Shown: piece after piece, positions 19,599 to 20,971 of the stretch
How the letters are laid out: each line of letters opens with the position of its first letter
Numbering within the stretch: the first letter of the stretch is position 1
Assembly: GCA_964426815.1 (NCBI GenBank)
Contig: CAYRRZ010000018.1
Span: 1 to 20,971 of the forward strand
DNA from: JADZEJ01 sp964426815
GTDB taxonomy: Bacteria; Patescibacteriota; Patescibacteriia; 2-12-FULL-60-25
DNA length: 20,971 bases
Direction: 5' to 3'
Program-made: the position numbers and the translations under genes
Notes under the pieces: generated by a model
Seen by the model: only the letters and a program-made list of their open reading frames with translations
The model's database searches: none
What the model was told of the DNA's origin: nothing

Positions 19599-20971
19599 TT
19601 ACTTCGCAACAACGTTCACTACATCAACGGCATCTGCCATTCCGGTCATGCCCTTGGTGTCCTTTGCCGCACCAGAAAATAACAGAACCGTTCCGGCATT
19701 CATCCAAGGACCAGTCGAGACCGTGCAAGGTTGTGCGCTCATGCAGCTCTTCAAAACCACATTGCCATTCATTACATCGATCTGACTAATGCCATCATTG
19801 TCACTTGCGCTCACCGTAACCTCAAGTGATTCGCCGGCAAAGATGGAAGTCTTAACCGGAGTCACCACCACGCTCGGCGAATCATTCGTACCGATCGTTA
19901 AGGTAAGTGTCTTCGAGGTGTATGTACGACCAAGGGTATCAGTCACACGAGCAAATACAGGCATGGATTGACCGACACTTGCTCCACTAACCACATCGCT
20001 CCAGCGACACTGGCGCGCACCATCGGCACAGCCTTTCACAATAGTCCCATTCACACTCAAGTCAACGCGCAAAATAGCAATACTCGAATCAATGTCTGCG
20101 ACCACCGATGCAGCTTGATTTGCCATGATGGTTGATTGCCCAAGGCTCACCCGAACCTTGCTCGAGCCATTCGCTTCAACCGCCAAGGTCTTACTTTCGG
20201 TTAAGACGGTTTGTGCAACGGTCGTCACAATGGTTTTTACCACATAGGCGCTCTTGGTTCCTGATTGTGGGACTTGCGTGTCGCCATTGCACGAAGGGGT
20301 CGCGTCACAGCTTTTAATCAAGATGTTATCAAAATAGAGTTCAATGCGCTTGATACCAGATGGATGTGTTGCCTGCGCGGTGAGTGAGAGAACATCTCCA
20401 CCCTGAAGCAAAGTCTTTGATTGCGTAAAGCTCAAGGTGCCATTTGTATCTGGCGTGCTTGGAGTGCTGGTCGGTGTGGTTGGATTTGTCGGCGTCGTTG
20501 GCGTGGTCGGCGTACCATTTCCTAATTTTCGATCCGTGTTCAAGTCGGTCGCAGCGGCCGTTTGTGCACCTGGCTGAAAGTCCGAGGCATTCTTGATCGA
20601 AGCGCCCACGGTGTAATTAATGAAAAACGCATCTGGAATATCATCAATCTTGGTATTCCAATCCGCGCCATACAAATCTTTCACCGCATTTTCGGTTTCG
20701 ACCCAACGCAGGGTTCCATTTGCAGCCACGGCATACACTTTTGGATCCGTGGTGATTTTGACGAGCTTTACTCCAGGGCGATACGTCGCATTTCCACCCA
20801 GTGGGATCGCGGCTAATTCAGCAGCGGTCAGGGTTTTGACCTGCGAAAAGTCAGAATACCAGGTGAAATAGGTTTTAGAAGTTGGAAAAACCAGGCGTTT
20901 TCCATTGGCGCCATAATAATACACGGCTTCGCCCGGACCTTTAATGAGGTCGCCAGGTGAAAGTGTTGCGG
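19599..20971 (-). CDS. Surface protein with CPR domain and three Ig-like repeats (5' partial)
   Basis: The gene runs off the window end; 456 residues are visible and the signal peptide is missing. It begins ATLSPGDLIKGPGEA and contains the same surface domain as the neighbour (about 5-125), then a Thr/Pro linker (about 150-175, TPTTPTTPTNPTTPTSTP) and three beta-sandwich repeats of about 90 residues. Each repeat has a cysteine pair at the same place: C221/C227 (IKSCDATPSC), C314/C321 (VKGCADGARQC) and C409/C415 (LKSCMSAQPC), suited to disulfides outside the cell. The two neighbouring genes are tandem paralogues in the N-terminal part. Such proteins probably coat the cell or mediate contact with a host; this is inference. 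No sorting signal or C-terminal membrane helix is visible. Confidence 0.82.
   Translation of the reverse strand, partial: ATLSPGDLIKGPGEAVYYYGANGKRLVFPTSKTYFTWYSDFSQVKTLTAAELAAIPLGGNATYRPGVKLVKITTDPKVYAVAANGTLRWVETENAVKDLYGADWNTKIDDIPDAFFINYTVGASIKNASDFQPGAQTAAATDLNTDRKLGNGTPTTPTTPTNPTTPTSTPSTPDTNGTLSFTQSKTLLQGGDVLSLTAQATHPSGIKRIELYFDNILIKSCDATPSCNGDTQVPQSGTKSAYVVKTIVTTVAQTVLTESKTLAVEANGSSKVRVSLGQSTIMANQAASVVADIDSSIAILRVDLSVNGTIVKGCADGARQCRWSDVVSGASVGQSMPVFARVTDTLGRTYTSKTLTLTIGTNDSPSVVVTPVKTSIFAGESLEVTVSASDNDGISQIDVMNGNVVLKSCMSAQPCTVSTGPWMNAGTVLLFSGAAKDTKGMTGMADAVDVVNVVAK

Noticed and set aside
1..20971. CRISPR array, rRNA, tmRNA, transposase or integrase
   Set aside because: No spaced short repeats, no rRNA or tmRNA landmarks and no recombinase motifs were seen on either strand.
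1..20971. Recoding of TGA to glycine (code 25)
   Set aside because: Several genes end naturally at TGA (1028, 8720, 11063) next to the next gene or a terminator, and no in-frame TGA interrupts a recognised protein.

Overview
The window most likely comes from a Patescibacteria (CPR) genome, probably of the Parcubacteria group. The main clues are two tandem secreted proteins with a surface domain I associate with CPR bacteria (around '[Y/F]VFP..KTYFTWY.DF' and 'IPLGGN.TYRPGVK.VKITTDP'), a transketolase split into two subunits, class II aldolase with PfkB kinases as the visible sugar metabolism, a TrmB-type regulator and a DUF2207 protein. TGA is used as a normal stop (end of the genes at 1028, 8720 and 11063), which argues against the code-25 CPR lineages. 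The organism call is inference from gene content; no marker gene is present.

Layout. 1-2017: three unrecognised minus-strand genes (27-881, 1028-1360, 1604-1888) with leader hairpins and a 27-bp direct repeat at 1-27 and 1622-1648. 2018-2750: no intact gene; a possible decayed plus-strand gene ending in a terminator. 2790-3731: TrmB-like regulator and, divergently, tRNA-Ala(TGC). 3789-6679: three independent units: an unknown protein, a Tat-exported flavin amine oxidase in visibly GC-rich DNA, and a protein with a duplicated Cys4 zinc motif. 6729-9724: minus-strand operon of PfkB kinase, BASS-family transporter and D-2-hydroxyacid dehydrogenase. 9751-11007: DUF2207 membrane protein broken by a 100-N scaffold gap. 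11063-12682: a large GC-rich unknown protein. 12782-14719: PfkB kinase plus class II fructose-bisphosphate aldolase. 14796-15584: unknown protein whose terminator precedes its stop codon. 15581-17462: split transketolase. 17726-18505: unknown protein behind a terminator-like leader hairpin. 18668-20971: two paralogous surface proteins, the second cut by the window edge.

The most striking pattern is the interleaving of two kinds of gene. Core metabolic genes sit in moderate-GC DNA, mostly in short operons, mostly lack a Shine-Dalgarno sequence, and several have a -10 box only 6-8 nt before ATG, as expected for leaderless mRNAs. The unrecognised genes and the amine oxidase stand alone, mostly have an exact TTGACA -35 box, a structured leader, a strong Shine-Dalgarno and usually a private intrinsic terminator. 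They look like self-contained expression cassettes inserted one at a time between core genes. What they do as a group cannot be read from the sequence.

The core genes fit a fermentative sugar economy: transketolase and aldolase rearrange and split sugar phosphates, PfkB kinases phosphorylate sugars or nucleosides, and the hydroxyacid dehydrogenase and BASS transporter suggest handling of small organic acids.
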